From: an uncultured Gemmatimonadales bacterium
GTDB lineage: Bacteria; Gemmatimonadota; Gemmatimonadetes; JACCXV01; JAHWKZ01
Assembly: GCA_947259315.1 (NCBI GenBank)
Contig: CAMYLR010000003.1
Location: 110,001 to 174,000, forward strand
DNA length: 64,000 nt
Reading direction: 5' to 3'
A program made the position numbers and the translations under genes. The first letter of the stretch is position 1; each line of letters opens with the position of its first letter. This document shows positions 24,709-34,737 of this stretch, in pieces. A model generated the notes under the pieces. That model worked only from the letters and a program-made list of their open reading frames with translations. It did no database searches and was not told the origin of the DNA.

Positions 24709-27597
24709 ATGACGGCTATCCCGCTACCGGACCGGTTCGCCGACCGACACATCGGACCACGCGATGGTGACATCGACGCGATGCTCGAAGTGCTCGGGTA
24801 TTCGAGTCTGGATGAGCTAACGACTGCGGCCGTGCCGGCGGAGATTCAATCAACCAAGGAGCTCGATCTCCCACCCGCCGTTCCGGAGCACGACGTTCTT
24901 TCCGAACTACGTACGATCGCTGACCAGAACGAGGTTTACCGCTCCTACATCGGGATGGGCTACTACGGTTGCGTCACGCCGCCGGTGATTCTGCGGAACA
25001 TCCTCGAGAACCCCGGTTGGTACACCGCCTATACGCCCTATCAGGCGGAGATCTCACAGGGTCGCATGGAAGTGCTGCTAGCGTTCCAGACGATGGTCGC
25101 GGACTTGACCGGTCTCGAGGTCGCGAACGCGTCGCTGCTCGACGAGGGTACCGCGGCGGCCGAGGCGATGGCGATGTCGATTCGCGTGAGACGCAAACGC
25201 AACGTCTTTCTAGTCGATCAGGGATGTCATCCGCAGACGATCGCGGTCGTAGAGACGCGAGCCGCGGCGCGCGAGATCGATGTCCGCGTGGTCGATGCGC
25301 TCGAAGCCGAGATCGGTCCCGATACGGCCGGTGTCTTGGTGCAATACCCGACGACCGAGGGAGCGATCGTCGATTATCGGGCATTGTGCGAGCGTGCTCA
25401 CGAGGTCGACGCATTGGTAACAGTGGCAACCGATCTTTTGGCGCTTACGCTGTTGTCCCCACCGGGCGAGTGGGGCGCTGATATCGCGATCGGCAGCAGC
25501 CAACGCTTTGGGGTGCCGATGGGATATGGCGGTCCTCATGCCGCTTTCTACGCGACGCGTGCCGAATTCGCACGCAAGGTGCCGGGGCGAATCATCGGCC
25601 TCACCCGTGACGCCGCCGGCGATCCAGCGCTCAGGATGGCGCTGCAAACGCGTGAGCAGCACATCCGCAAGGAGCGGGCGACCAGCAATGTCTGCACGGC
25701 GCAAGTCCTGCTCGCCGTGGTGGCGGCGATGTATGGAGCCTATCACGGTCCCGAGGGGCTCGAACGAATCGCCCGCCGGGTACACGGGTTGACGCAACAG
25801 CTGGCCGCGGGTCTGCGCGGGCTCGGTCATCGCGTCGTCAACGATACGTACTTCGACACGCTGACGATCGAGGTCGAGGATGGGCCACAGATCCATCGTG
25901 CCGCTGCCGAGCACCACATAAACTTCCGACCGATCTCCGACACGCGGATCGGCGTATCGCTCGACGAGACGACGACCACGAGCGACGTGGATGACATTGT
26001 TCGGGTGTTCGCCCCGGACGGGGCCCGGTCAGAGGCCAGCAGCGCGTCCTCGGGCGACTCCGAGGCGATCCCGGTCGACCATCAGCGAACGTCGCGTTTC
26101 CTCACGCATCCGGTGTTTCACAGCTATCGCTCTGAAACCGAGATGTTGCGTTACCTCAAACGACTCGAGAACCGTGACTTCTCGCTGACCCACGGGATGA
26201 TCCCGTTGGGCTCCTGCACCATGAAGCTCAACGCCACAACCGAGATGATCCCGATCACGTGGGAATCGTTTGGGAGCCTCCACCCGTTCGCGCCCCGCAA
26301 TCAGGCGCGTGGATACGAAGCGCTGATCACCCAACTCGCAGATCAACTCGCCGAGATCACCGGGTTCGCTGCCATATCGATGCAACCGAACGCCGGTTCA
26401 CAGGGAGAGCTGACGGGTCTGTTGGTAATCCGGGCGTACCACCGGGCGCGGGGCGAGAACGACCGCACGACGTGCTTGATCCCCAACTCGGCCCACGGGA
26501 CGAACCCGGCCAGCGCGGTCATGGCGGGCATGCAGGTCGTACCGATCGACACCGACGACGGGGGCAACATCGATATCGACGACCTGCGCGCCAAAGCCGA
26601 GAAGTACCGCGACACGCTCGGCGCGACGATGGTCACCTACCCATCGACGCACGGCGTCTTTGAGGCCTCGATCCGTGAGGTTTGCGACATCATCCACGAG
26701 TTTGGCGGACAGGTCTACATCGATGGCGCCAACTTGAACGCGCAGGTCGGGCTGTGCCGGCCCGGCGATTACGGTGCCGACGTCGCGCATTTGAATCTCC
26801 ACAAGACGTTTTGCATCCCGCACGGCGGCGGGGGGCCAGGCATGGGGCCGATCGGCGTGGCCAAACACCTGGCGCCCTATCTGCCAGATCACCCGATCGT
26901 CGAAATGGGTGTGCCGGAGTCGTTTGGAACCGTTTCGGCAGCGCCGTGGGGCAGCCCATCGATCCTGCCGATCTCTTGGGCCTATATCCGGCTGATGGGG
27001 GCGGGGGGCCTAAAGAAGGCGAGCCAAGTCGCGATCCTCAATGCCAACTACATCGCCCGTCGGTTGGAAGGCGAATACGATTTGCTGTACGCGGGGGCGG
27101 ATGGTTTGATCGGTCACGAATGCATTCTCGATCCGCGACCGTTTCGTGAAACCAGCGGCGTTGACGTCGAGGACATCGCCAAGCGCCTGATCGATTATGG
27201 TTTTCACGCGCCGACGATATCGTTCCCGGTAGCAGGCACGATGATGGTCGAACCGACTGAAAGCGAATCGAAAGAAGAGCTGGATCGATTCTGCGACGCG
27301 CTAATCGCGATCCGTGAGGAAATCAGGGAGATAGAGAGCGGTGTCGCCGATAGGGACGACAACCTGCTCGTCAACGCACCCCATACACTGGCCGCCGTCA
27401 CAACGGACGAGTGGACCCATCCGTATTCACGTGAGCGGGCGGCGTTCCCGACCCCCGCGTCGCACGAGCGCAAAGTGTGGCCCGCGGTGGCGCGGGTCGA
27501 TGCGGCTTTCGGCGATCGAAACTTGGTGTGCGCGTGTCCTCCGATGGAGGCTTACGAGGCCGAGCCGGCGGTTGCTTCAGCGCACCACTCGTCGTGA
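24709..27597 (+). CDS. gcvP: Glycine dehydrogenase (decarboxylating), single-chain GcvP
   Basis: A 962-residue P protein in which the two halves that are split into GcvPA and GcvPB in many bacteria are fused. N-terminal half: [48 protein letters not shown]-terminal half: NFSL-type [28 protein letters not shown], and the PLP lysine Lys699 in [20 protein letters not shown]. It decarboxylates glycine and loads the aminomethyl group on GcvH. Cytoplasmic. It ends just before the SD of the downstream hydrolase gene. Confidence 0.97.
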   Translation: MTAIPLPDRFADRHIGPRDGDIDAMLEVLGYSSLDELTTAAVPAEIQSTKELDLPPAVPEHDVLSELRTIADQNEVYRSYIGMGYYGCVTPPVILRNILENPGWYTAYTPYQAEISQGRMEVLLAFQTMVADLTGLEVANASLLDEGTAAAEAMAMSIRVRRKRNVFLVDQGCHPQTIAVVETRAAAREIDVRVVDALEAEIGPDTAGVLVQYPTTEGAIVDYRALCERAHEVDALVTVATDLLALTLLSPPGEWGADIAIGSSQRFGVPMGYGGPHAAFYATRAEFARKVPGRIIGLTRDAAGDPALRMALQTREQHIRKERATSNVCTAQVLLAVVAAMYGAYHGPEGLERIARRVHGLTQQLAAGLRGLGHRVVNDTYFDTLTIEVEDGPQIHRAAAEHHINFRPISDTRIGVSLDETTTTSDVDDIVRVFAPDGARSEASSASSGDSEAIPVDHQRTSRFLTHPVFHSYRSETEMLRYLKRLENRDFSLTHGMIPLGSCTMKLNATTEMIPITWESFGSLHPFAPRNQARGYEALITQLADQLAEITGFAAISMQPNAGSQGELTGLLVIRAYHRARGENDRTTCLIPNSAHGTNPASAVMAGMQVVPIDTDDGGNIDIDDLRAKAEKYRDTLGATMVTYPSTHGVFEASIREVCDIIHEFGGQVYIDGANLNAQVGLCRPGDYGADVAHLNLHKTFCIPHGGGGPGMGPIGVAKHLAPYLPDHPIVEMGVPESFGTVSAAPWGSPSILPISWAYIRLMGAGGLKKASQVAILNANYIARRLEGEYDLLYAGADGLIGHECILDPRPFRETSGVDVEDIAKRLIDYGFHAPTISFPVAGTMMVEPTESESKEELDRFCDALIAIREEIREIESGVADRDDNLLVNAPHTLAAVTTDEWTHPYSRERAAFPTPASHERKVWPAVARVDAAFGDRNLVCACPPMEAYEAEPAVASAHHSS

Positions 27598-27609
27598 AAG
27601 GAGGGTTTG

Positions 27610-28296
27610 ATGGCTAGGTTGACGTGGCACGCCCACTCGTGCTTTGAGTATCAAACCACGCACGGGAAGATCTTGATCGACCCTTTCCTATCCGACAATC
27701 CAAAGGCTGACGTGAGTCCCGACGAGTTAGACCAGATCGATGCGATCGTGCTGAGCCATGGGCACGGCGATCACTGGGGGGACACGGTGTCGATCGCGAA
27801 ACGTACCGGGGCGCTCGTCGTCGCCGCTTACGAGCTGGCACAACTGGCGATGGAGCAAGGCTGCGAGGCACATCCACTGGCGTGTGGGGGCGGTCACGAG
27901 TTTCCGTTCGGGCACGTGAAACTGGTTCCTGCGGCGCACGGCTCGATGACCGAGGCCGATCCGAAGTACTCGACGACAGCTTGCGGAATCGTGATCACCG
28001 CCGATGAGCGAGTTCTCTACCACGCTGGCGATACCGCGCTGACGGCTGACATCCAGCTGTTAGGGCGTCTATACGCGTTTGACTGCGCTTGTTTGCCGAT
28101 CGGCGACAACTTCACGATGGGACCCGATGACGCTCTCCACGCGGTCAAGTTCCTCGAACCCAAGCTGGTCGTCCCGATGCACTACGACACGTTCGACCTT
28201 ATCGCGCAGGACGCGGAGGCATGGAAAGCACGGGTGGAGGGCGAGACGTCGACCCAATGCGCGGTGCTGACCCCCGGCGAGAGCGTCGATTTCTGA
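27610..28296 (+). CDS. UPF0173 metallo-beta-lactamase-fold hydrolase
   Basis: A 228-residue MBL-fold protein. The metal motif HGHGDHWGD (HxHxDH) and LTWHAHSCFEY, DTALTADIQLLG, PIGDNFTMGPDDA and VPMHYDTFDL are those of the UPF0173 group. Activity is unassigned. The ATG at 27610 follows GGAGGG at good spacing. It sits between gcvP and the lipoate ligase gene, and its TGA overlaps a CTG that may be the start of that ligase. Confidence 0.92.
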   Translation: MARLTWHAHSCFEYQTTHGKILIDPFLSDNPKADVSPDELDQIDAIVLSHGHGDHWGDTVSIAKRTGALVVAAYELAQLAMEQGCEAHPLACGGGHEFPFGHVKLVPAAHGSMTEADPKYSTTACGIVITADERVLYHAGDTALTADIQLLGRLYAFDCACLPIGDNFTMGPDDALHAVKFLEPKLVVPMHYDTFDLIAQDAEAWKARVEGETSTQCAVLTPGESVDF

Positions 28297-29078
28297 GCCC
28301 GGGCTGGCGGTTGCTCGAGACGGGCGCGCGGCCTGGCGCCTGGAACATGACATGCGATCGGGCGATCCTGAGCGCGGTGGAGAGCGGTGTGGCTCCACCT
28401 ACCGTCCGGTTCTACGGCTGGTCACCGCCTGCGGTCTCGATCGGACGCCACCAACCTGAACCCGATCCGGCGGCGTTCGCCATGCTCGAAGCCCGGGGTA
28501 TCGATTGCGTGCGCCGCTCGACGGGCGGTCGGGCGGTTTACCACGGAGATATAACCGAAGAGCTGACCTACAGTGTGGTGGCTCCGACCCGGATCGGGCC
28601 GCTGGCTGGTCGCGGCGCGGATGCGCATCGACGAATTCACTCCGCGCTCGCGGCGGCGCTCGTCGAGCTCGGAGTACCCGCAAGGTTGGCCGTTGACGGG
28701 GAAGCGCGTCGAGTAGGTCCGATTCGCCCCGACGACCGGTTGGCGTGTTTTGCATTTCCAGTCGGCGACGAGATCACCGCCGACGGCAAGAAGCTGGTCG
28801 GCAGCGCGCAACGAAGGACCCGGAAAGCGTTCTTGCAGCATGGCTCGATTCCACTGGCCGGTGATCACACCATCTTGGACGCTGTATGGCCGGGCAGCCT
28901 CGACCGGGGCGCCGCGACGACGGTGAGCGCAGCCGCCGGCCGCAACGTCAGTTATGGCGAGTTGACGGCGAACATAGTCCGAGCCTTCGAACGGATGTTG
29001 AACGTGAACCTCTCCCCCGGGGTACTCACGCCCGAGGAAGAGGCAACGATCGATCGTGGTGCGCTTGCCACGACTTGA
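28257..29078 (+). CDS. Lipoate-protein ligase A family protein
   Basis: A ligase of about 260-273 residues. WRLLETGARPGAWNMTCDRA opens the domain; RRSTGGRAVYHG is the lipoate-binding RRxxGGR motif and DGKKLVGSAQRR carries the catalytic-type Lys. It should attach lipoate, or octanoate if it is the transferase relative, to GcvH and other carriers; its place behind gcvHP fits. The first canonical start (ATG 28257) has no SD and overlaps the hydrolase gene by 40 bases. A CTG at 28293 overlapping the hydrolase stop (CTGA) gives the length usual for the family. Confidence 0.88.
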   Translation: MRGADPRRERRFLSPGWRLLETGARPGAWNMTCDRAILSAVESGVAPPTVRFYGWSPPAVSIGRHQPEPDPAAFAMLEARGIDCVRRSTGGRAVYHGDITEELTYSVVAPTRIGPLAGRGADAHRRIHSALAAALVELGVPARLAVDGEARRVGPIRPDDRLACFAFPVGDEITADGKKLVGSAQRRTRKAFLQHGSIPLAGDHTILDAVWPGSLDRGAATTVSAAAGRNVSYGELTANIVRAFERMLNVNLSPGVLTPEEEATIDRGALATT

Positions 29079-29105
29079 CACTCTTTGACGCGGAGGACGA
29101 TACTC

Positions 29106-30773
29106 TTGCCCCGAATCGTGATATCCCATCCGATCTCATTTCTTGCGCTCAGCCTCGCGCTGCTGGCAGCCTGTAGCCGGGGCGGCGAATCAGCAGGTGG
29201 CCGCCCGGATGCCGAATCGGCTCCGGTCGACGGGGGTACGGCGGTCGTCGCCACCGTCAGCGATTTCGATGCTTTCAACGATCTCGTCTCGACCGATTTC
29301 GAGACCAACCAGGTTCGCAACTTCATGCTCTTCATGCCGCTTCTGCGGCTCGACGAAGAACTGAACTTCGAGCCTTACCTGGCCGATTCCTTTGGCGTCG
29401 CAGAGGACGGGCTCTCGATCACGTTCCGGATCCGGGATGGCGTCACCTGGCACGACGGCACGCCTACAACGGTTGAAGACGTCATCTGGTCATACGGGAT
29501 GATCAAGAGGCCGGAGATCGCCTACGCCAACAGCGCGTACTTCCAGTACGTCACATCGATCGACCGGATTGATGAGCGTCGGGTTCGGTTCAACTTCTCC
29601 CAGGCGCATGCGGATGCACCGATGAACTACACGCAGTGGCAGACGATGCCCAAACACTTGCTCGAGGATGTCGACCCGGCCGACATGAAGAACGCTGAGT
29701 TCAACCGTAAGCCGGTCGGCAATGGGCCGTTCAGATTCGTGTCCTGGCAGCCCGAGCAGCAGGTCGTGTTCGAGGCCAACGATGATTTTCTTCTCGGACG
29801 GCCGCACCTCGACCGGGTCGTTTTCCGGGTCATTCCGGAACAGACGACCGAGTTAACCGAGCTCCTGACTGGCGGGATCGACTACATGCGAGCGATACCA
29901 CCGAAGGAGATGGCTCGCGTCGAATCGAGCGATCGGGCCTATTCGATCACGTACCCGACCCGCTCGTACACATTTTTGGCTTGGAACACACGTAACCCGT
30001 TGTTTGACGATCCGTCGGTGCGGCGCGCGCTTACGATGGCGATCGATCGCCAGCAGATCGTCGACGCTCTGTTGTACGGTTACGGTCAGATCGGCGTGGC
30101 CGACGTGATGCCGTTTCAATGGCCTTTCCACGAGACGCTCGAGCCCTGGCCATACGATCCGGAGCGGGCGAAGACGCTGTTGAGTGAAGCTGGTTGGACC
30201 GACACAGATGATGACGGGGTTGTCGACAAGGATGGGCGACCGTTCCGCTTCAACTTGCGGACCAACCAGGGGAACGACTTGCGTGAGGATATCGTCGTGA
30301 TCGTGCAGAACGATCTCGAGAAAGTCGGCATCGACGTTCAGCCCCGGCTGATGGAGTGGAACACGTTCATCGACGATCTCAAGGTGAAACAGTTTGACGC
30401 CGCGGTCAGTGGCTGGGCCGTCGATTTCAACTTTGACCCGACGGACCTCTTCTCGACCGCCGCGATCGACGGGCAGTACAACTACCCGTCGTACACGAAT
30501 CCGCGCGCCGACACCCTGATGCAGCAAGCACTGACGACGATCGATCGCGAGAAGGCCAAACCGCTTTGGCACGAGTACCAGGAGATCATCCACCGTGATC
30601 AGCCATACACGTTTCTCTACTACCTCGAAGAGCGCGTCGGTGTCAGCACACGGTTGCAGAACGTCGAGGCGGATGCGCGCGGCTACCTGGTGGGGATCAC
30701 CAACTGGTGGATTCCCGAGTCGATGCAGCGGCGAAGCGGAGATAAGCCACTGGCGTCCAAGTCGAGCGAGTAG
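29106..30773 (+). CDS. Peptide ABC transporter substrate-binding lipoprotein (first)
   Basis: A binding protein of about 555 residues, family 5. TTG at 29106 is chosen because GGAGG lies 8 bases upstream and it gives a short signal peptide ending LAAC (about Cys23). Family marks: LSITFRIRDGVTWHDG, VEDVIWSYGM, PVGNGPFRFVSWQPEQQVV and FDDPSVRRALTMAIDRQQIV. The segment DTDDDGVVDKDG looks like a calcium-type loop often seen in this family. It opens a seven-gene transporter operon and is followed by a second, related binding-protein gene. Confidence 0.93.
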   Translation: MPRIVISHPISFLALSLALLAACSRGGESAGGRPDAESAPVDGGTAVVATVSDFDAFNDLVSTDFETNQVRNFMLFMPLLRLDEELNFEPYLADSFGVAEDGLSITFRIRDGVTWHDGTPTTVEDVIWSYGMIKRPEIAYANSAYFQYVTSIDRIDERRVRFNFSQAHADAPMNYTQWQTMPKHLLEDVDPADMKNAEFNRKPVGNGPFRFVSWQPEQQVVFEANDDFLLGRPHLDRVVFRVIPEQTTELTELLTGGIDYMRAIPPKEMARVESSDRAYSITYPTRSYTFLAWNTRNPLFDDPSVRRALTMAIDRQQIVDALLYGYGQIGVADVMPFQWPFHETLEPWPYDPERAKTLLSEAGWTDTDDDGVVDKDGRPFRFNLRTNQGNDLREDIVVIVQNDLEKVGIDVQPRLMEWNTFIDDLKVKQFDAAVSGWAVDFNFDPTDLFSTAAIDGQYNYPSYTNPRADTLMQQALTTIDREKAKPLWHEYQEIIHRDQPYTFLYYLEERVGVSTRLQNVEADARGYLVGITNWWIPESMQRRSGDKPLASKSSE

Positions 30774-30804
30774 CGAAGCTAGATAATTCACGCGGGAGGC
30801 GATA

Positions 30805-32496
30805 ATGCGCACAACCGTTTGGCACGTGGCCGCGATTGGTGCGGTGATGTTTTTGATCGGGTGTGGTGGTGGTGGAAGCGGCGACGTGGGGGACACCGGC
30901 TCCCCGGAGCTGCAACCCGCGGACGGCGACATGCTGGTCGTCGGTCTCGAGGTCGACCTCGACACGATGTTCCCGCCGACCTCGAACTCGGTATCCGCTA
31001 GCGACGTCTACGGCCACATCTACTGGTACTTGATGCGATCCAATCCGGATTTCATCACCGTCCGACCGGGTCTCGCCGACTCGTTCCGCTTCTCGGCAGA
31101 CTCGCTCCAGATCGACTACTTCATTCACCCTGGCATCACTTGGCACGATGGGGAGCCGTTCACGGCCGATGACGTCGTTTTCGCGCACGACGTGTGCAAG
31201 GCACCAGAGATCGGCTGGAGTGCGGTCGACTGGCTCGACCACATCACCAACGTCGAGGCGCTCGACCCGCTCACCGTGCGGTTCACGTTCGATGAACCGT
31301 ACATGTATCAAGTTCAAGACTCGAACGTCTGTTATCCGCTTCCAAAGCACATCCTGGGCGATGTTCCGTTCACCGAGATGTCGGAACATCCGATCGCCCG
31401 CGAGCCGGTTGGCAACGGGCCGTTCCGTTTTGTCTCGTGGGAGTCTGGGCAGGAGGTGGTAATCGAGGCCAACCCCGACTTCGCGCTCGGACGGCCGCAC
31501 CTCAACCGCGTCACGTTCCGCATCATCCCCGATCAGACATCTTTGACGACCCAGATCCAGAACGGCGACATCGATCTGTGGACGCGCTTCGGACCCGCTT
31601 TCTACCCGCAGCTGAGCGAAGCACCTGGGCTCACCGTCCACTCGTACCCCGGCCGGTCGTACACCTATGTGGCGTGGAACCGGCTCGATCCGCTATTCGA
31701 GGACAAGCGAGTGCGGCAGGCGCTGACGATGGCGATCGACCGCCAGCAGATTGTCGATGCGCTGGTGTATGGACAGGCAACGGTGGGTACGCAACCGTTG
31801 ATCTCGACGATCTGGGCTCATGACCCGACGATCGAACCGTACCCGTTCGATCCCGAAGGCGCGAAAGCGTTGCTGGAGGAGGCCGGCTGGACCGATTCCG
31901 ACGGCGACGGAGTGCGCGAGAAGGATGGTCGTGAGTTCAAGTTCCAGATGGCCACTAACGGCAACAACCGGATGCGGGTCGACATCGTGACCGTGATCCA
32001 GCAACAGCTCAAAGATGTCGGCGCAGAGGTCACGCCAAACGTGCTCGAGTTCAACACCTTCATCGACCAGCTATTGGCCAAGGATTACCAATCGGCCGTC
32101 GGCGGTTGGTCGGTGGGCATCAAGGCGGCGTTGACGTCGATGTTCGGTAAGGACGCGTTGTTCAACTTCGTGAGCGCGGACAATGAACGGATGCTCGAGC
32201 TCATGGCGCAAGCCGAGCTCGAGCGGGACATGGACAAGGCGAAACGGCTCTGGTCCGAGATGCAGCGCATCTCGGTCGACGAGTCGTACTACACGTATCT
32301 GTTCCAGCTCAACGATCTTCACGCGATCAACGAGCGGTTCGAGAATACCGATATGAACGCCTACGGCTGGGGATTCAACCTCGAGGAGTGGTTCGTGCCA
32401 GAGGGACGGCAACGATACAAGGTACCTGTTGGAGCGTCACCGATTGCTGAAGCCGGTCAAGGGTCGTCAGGCGCACTAAGCTCGACTGGCCGTTGA
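30805..32496 (+). CDS. Peptide ABC transporter substrate-binding lipoprotein (second)
   Basis: A 563-residue family-5 binding protein with lipobox LIGC (about Cys17) and a Gly-rich linker. It shares PVGNGPFRFVSWESGQEVV, LALGRPHLNRV-like and VRQALTMAIDRQQIVDALVY segments with the preceding gene product but differs in the N-terminal lobe, so it is an old duplicate with perhaps another ligand range. A DSDGDGVREKDG loop is present. SD GGGAGG precedes the ATG. Its TGA overlaps the TTG start of the first permease gene. Confidence 0.94.
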   Translation: MRTTVWHVAAIGAVMFLIGCGGGGSGDVGDTGSPELQPADGDMLVVGLEVDLDTMFPPTSNSVSASDVYGHIYWYLMRSNPDFITVRPGLADSFRFSADSLQIDYFIHPGITWHDGEPFTADDVVFAHDVCKAPEIGWSAVDWLDHITNVEALDPLTVRFTFDEPYMYQVQDSNVCYPLPKHILGDVPFTEMSEHPIAREPVGNGPFRFVSWESGQEVVIEANPDFALGRPHLNRVTFRIIPDQTSLTTQIQNGDIDLWTRFGPAFYPQLSEAPGLTVHSYPGRSYTYVAWNRLDPLFEDKRVRQALTMAIDRQQIVDALVYGQATVGTQPLISTIWAHDPTIEPYPFDPEGAKALLEEAGWTDSDGDGVREKDGREFKFQMATNGNNRMRVDIVTVIQQQLKDVGAEVTPNVLEFNTFIDQLLAKDYQSAVGGWSVGIKAALTSMFGKDALFNFVSADNERMLELMAQAELERDMDKAKRLWSEMQRISVDESYYTYLFQLNDLHAINERFENTDMNAYGWGFNLEEWFVPEGRQRYKVPVGASPIAEAGQGSSGALSSTGR

Positions 32497-33473
32497 TCGG
32501 CTACATCATAAAGCGCACGCTGCAGGCGATCCCCATCTTGTTGGGGGCGTCGACGATCATCTTTTTCCTGATGCACGCCGCCCCCGGTGATCCGACCTCG
32601 ATCTATCTCGCCGATCCCAACATCGATCCCGCTGTCATCGAGCAGATGCGGCGGAATCTGGGCCTCGATCAGCCGATCCACATCCAGTACTTCCGCTGGA
32701 TCTCGTCATTTCTGACCGGTGACTTCGGCTACTCGTTCTCGCAGCATCGACCGATCTCCGACATCCTCAAGGACGCCATCCCGAACACGCTGCTGCTCAG
32801 CTCCATTGCGCTGATCGTCATCTTCATCGTCGGCGTCGTCGTTGGCACGATCCAGGCCGTGCGGCAGTACTCGTGGATGGACAACACAGCGACCGTCGCG
32901 TCGTTCTTCTTCTACTCGATGCCCTCCTTCTGGTTCGGGTTGATGCTGATCCTGCTCTTCGCCTACAAACTGCAGTTGCTTCCGGCAAGCCAGATGACGG
33001 CCGTCGACCACGAGTTCATGAGCGGCAGTGACAAGCTCGTCGATCGAGCGAAACACTTGATTATGCCCTCGCTCGCTCTGGGGCTCGGTGGCGCTGCCGC
33101 GGTCGCGCGGTACATGCGAAGCGGGATGCTCGAGCAAATCCGGCAGGACTACGTGCGCACCGCTCGTGCCAAAGGGTTGGACGAACGCAAGGTCGTTTTC
33201 AAGCACGCGATGCGGAACGCGCTGATCCCGATCATCACGTTGTTGGGCTTGTACATCCCGTTCCTGATCAGCGGCGCGGTCCTGATCGAGACGATTTTCG
33301 CCTGGCCCGGAATGGGACGCACGATCATCGGCGCGATCTTTCAACGCGATTACCCAGTTGTGCTGGCGAGCGCTTTTGTCATCGCGATCTTGGTGATCGC
33401 CGGTAACCTCGTTGCTGACATCCTCTACTCGGTCGTCGACCCGCGGGTGCGCGTCGAGGAAGGCGAAGCGTAG
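32493..33473 (+). CDS. ABC transporter permease, DppB type
   Basis: A 326-residue inner-membrane permease: YIIKRTLQAIPILLGASTII, HAAPGDPTSIYL, and the cytoplasmic coupling EAA loop VRTARAKGLDERKVVFKHAM, then NALIPIITLLG and IETIFAWPGMGR. These are signatures of the oligo/dipeptide permease family. It forms the channel with the second permease. TTG start overlapping the previous stop (TTGA). The stop TAG shares its G with the GTG start of the next gene. Confidence 0.95.
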   Translation: MIGYIIKRTLQAIPILLGASTIIFFLMHAAPGDPTSIYLADPNIDPAVIEQMRRNLGLDQPIHIQYFRWISSFLTGDFGYSFSQHRPISDILKDAIPNTLLLSSIALIVIFIVGVVVGTIQAVRQYSWMDNTATVASFFFYSMPSFWFGLMLILLFAYKLQLLPASQMTAVDHEFMSGSDKLVDRAKHLIMPSLALGLGGAAAVARYMRSGMLEQIRQDYVRTARAKGLDERKVVFKHAMRNALIPIITLLGLYIPFLISGAVLIETIFAWPGMGRTIIGAIFQRDYPVVLASAFVIAILVIAGNLVADILYSVVDPRVRVEEGEA

Positions 33474-34699
33474 TGGATCCCAAGACTCATGCCGGTGAAG
33501 TCGAAACCGCGGGTCTGGTGATCGGTGCGCCGACCACGCCCGAGCCGGTGTTGGACGGTGGACGGGAGGGAGCGCCGAGAAAGGGGTGGGCGGTGGCGCT
33601 GTCAGCGATCGTGCCCGGGCTCGGTTCACTCGCCATCGGACGAAAACAGGCGGGGATCTGGATCTTCAATGGTTGGGTGTTGGCGTTTGCGACGCTACTG
33701 TTGTCACGCGAGGACATCGCGCGGACCCTCAGCGGGGGTCGGCTCGATGACCAGATCGCGCTCGTCACGTTGGTGGCGACGCTGATCGCGTTGTGGACGT
33801 GGGGCATTTACGACGTGGCGGTGCTGGCTACCAAGCCGATCCGTCGCACCGGCGTCAGTCAATGGCGGTTGGCGGGGCGCCGCTTTCGCAAGAACCACCT
33901 CGCTATGGCAGGGCTGGGCGTCATGGGTTTCCTATACTGGGTCACCCTGATGGCGCCGTTCATCGCGCCTTTCGATCCCAACTTTCAGGGCAACATCGTG
34001 CTCAATCGGTATCTGCCGCCCAGCGCTGAGCACTACTTTGGCACCGATAAGTTTGGCCGCGACGTCTTCAGCAGAATCCTATATGGGGCGCGAATCTCGC
34101 TGACGATCGGTTTTCTGGCGGTCGCGATCTCGATCACGTTGGGCGCGCTGCTGGGGTCGTTGGCGGGTTACTTCCGGGGCTGGATCGACACCGGGATCGC
34201 GCGCTTTATCGACATGCTGCTCTCGATTCCGCGGCTCATTCTGGTACTCGTGATCATCGCCATATTCGAGCCTTCAATTTGGCTCATCATCGCCGTGCTG
34301 GGTCTCACCGGGTGGGAGGGAAGCGCACGCATTGTACGCGGCCAGTTCCTTCAGTTGCGCGAACAGGAGTTCGTGCAGGCTTCGCGCGCCCTGGGCTACT
34401 CTGACAGGCGCATCATCATGCGCCACATCCTGCCCAACACTCTGGCGCCTATCATCGTCATCGCGACCCTCAACATCGGCAACACGATTCTGCTCGAGGC
34501 GGGCCTGTCGTTTCTTGGGCTCGGGGTTCAGCCGCCGACCGCTTCTTGGGGATCAATGGTCAACGACGGCAGAGATGCGATGATCACTGCGTGGTGGATC
34601 TCGACCTTTCCTGGCCTGGCGATCGTTGCGACCGTCATTTCGTTCAACCTCCTCGGGGATGGATTGCGTGACGCGCTCGACCCGAGGCTACGTAATTGA
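33473..34699 (+). CDS. ABC transporter permease, DppC type, with N-terminal extension
   Basis: A 408-residue permease. Residues from about 125 on are a normal DppC: FRKNHLAMAGLGVMG, FGTDKFGRDVFSRILYGAR, and the EAA loop FVQASRALGYSDRRIIMRHI with LSFLGLGVQPPTASWG. The first 125 residues are an extra piece with two hydrophobic stretches (about 39-75 and 88-112) and the motif VPGLGSLAIGRKQAG, of the kind seen in small membrane proteins fused to transport permeases. DppC proteins are usually near 300 residues. GTG start overlapping the dppB-type stop. Confidence 0.93.
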   Translation: MDPKTHAGEVETAGLVIGAPTTPEPVLDGGREGAPRKGWAVALSAIVPGLGSLAIGRKQAGIWIFNGWVLAFATLLLSREDIARTLSGGRLDDQIALVTLVATLIALWTWGIYDVAVLATKPIRRTGVSQWRLAGRRFRKNHLAMAGLGVMGFLYWVTLMAPFIAPFDPNFQGNIVLNRYLPPSAEHYFGTDKFGRDVFSRILYGARISLTIGFLAVAISITLGALLGSLAGYFRGWIDTGIARFIDMLLSIPRLILVLVIIAIFEPSIWLIIAVLGLTGWEGSARIVRGQFLQLREQEFVQASRALGYSDRRIIMRHILPNTLAPIIVIATLNIGNTILLEAGLSFLGLGVQPPTASWGSMVNDGRDAMITAWWISTFPGLAIVATVISFNLLGDGLRDALDPRLRN

Positions 34700-34737
34700 C
34701 CGACTGACTCCCGACCCCGGCGCTGAGGAGGAGTCCA

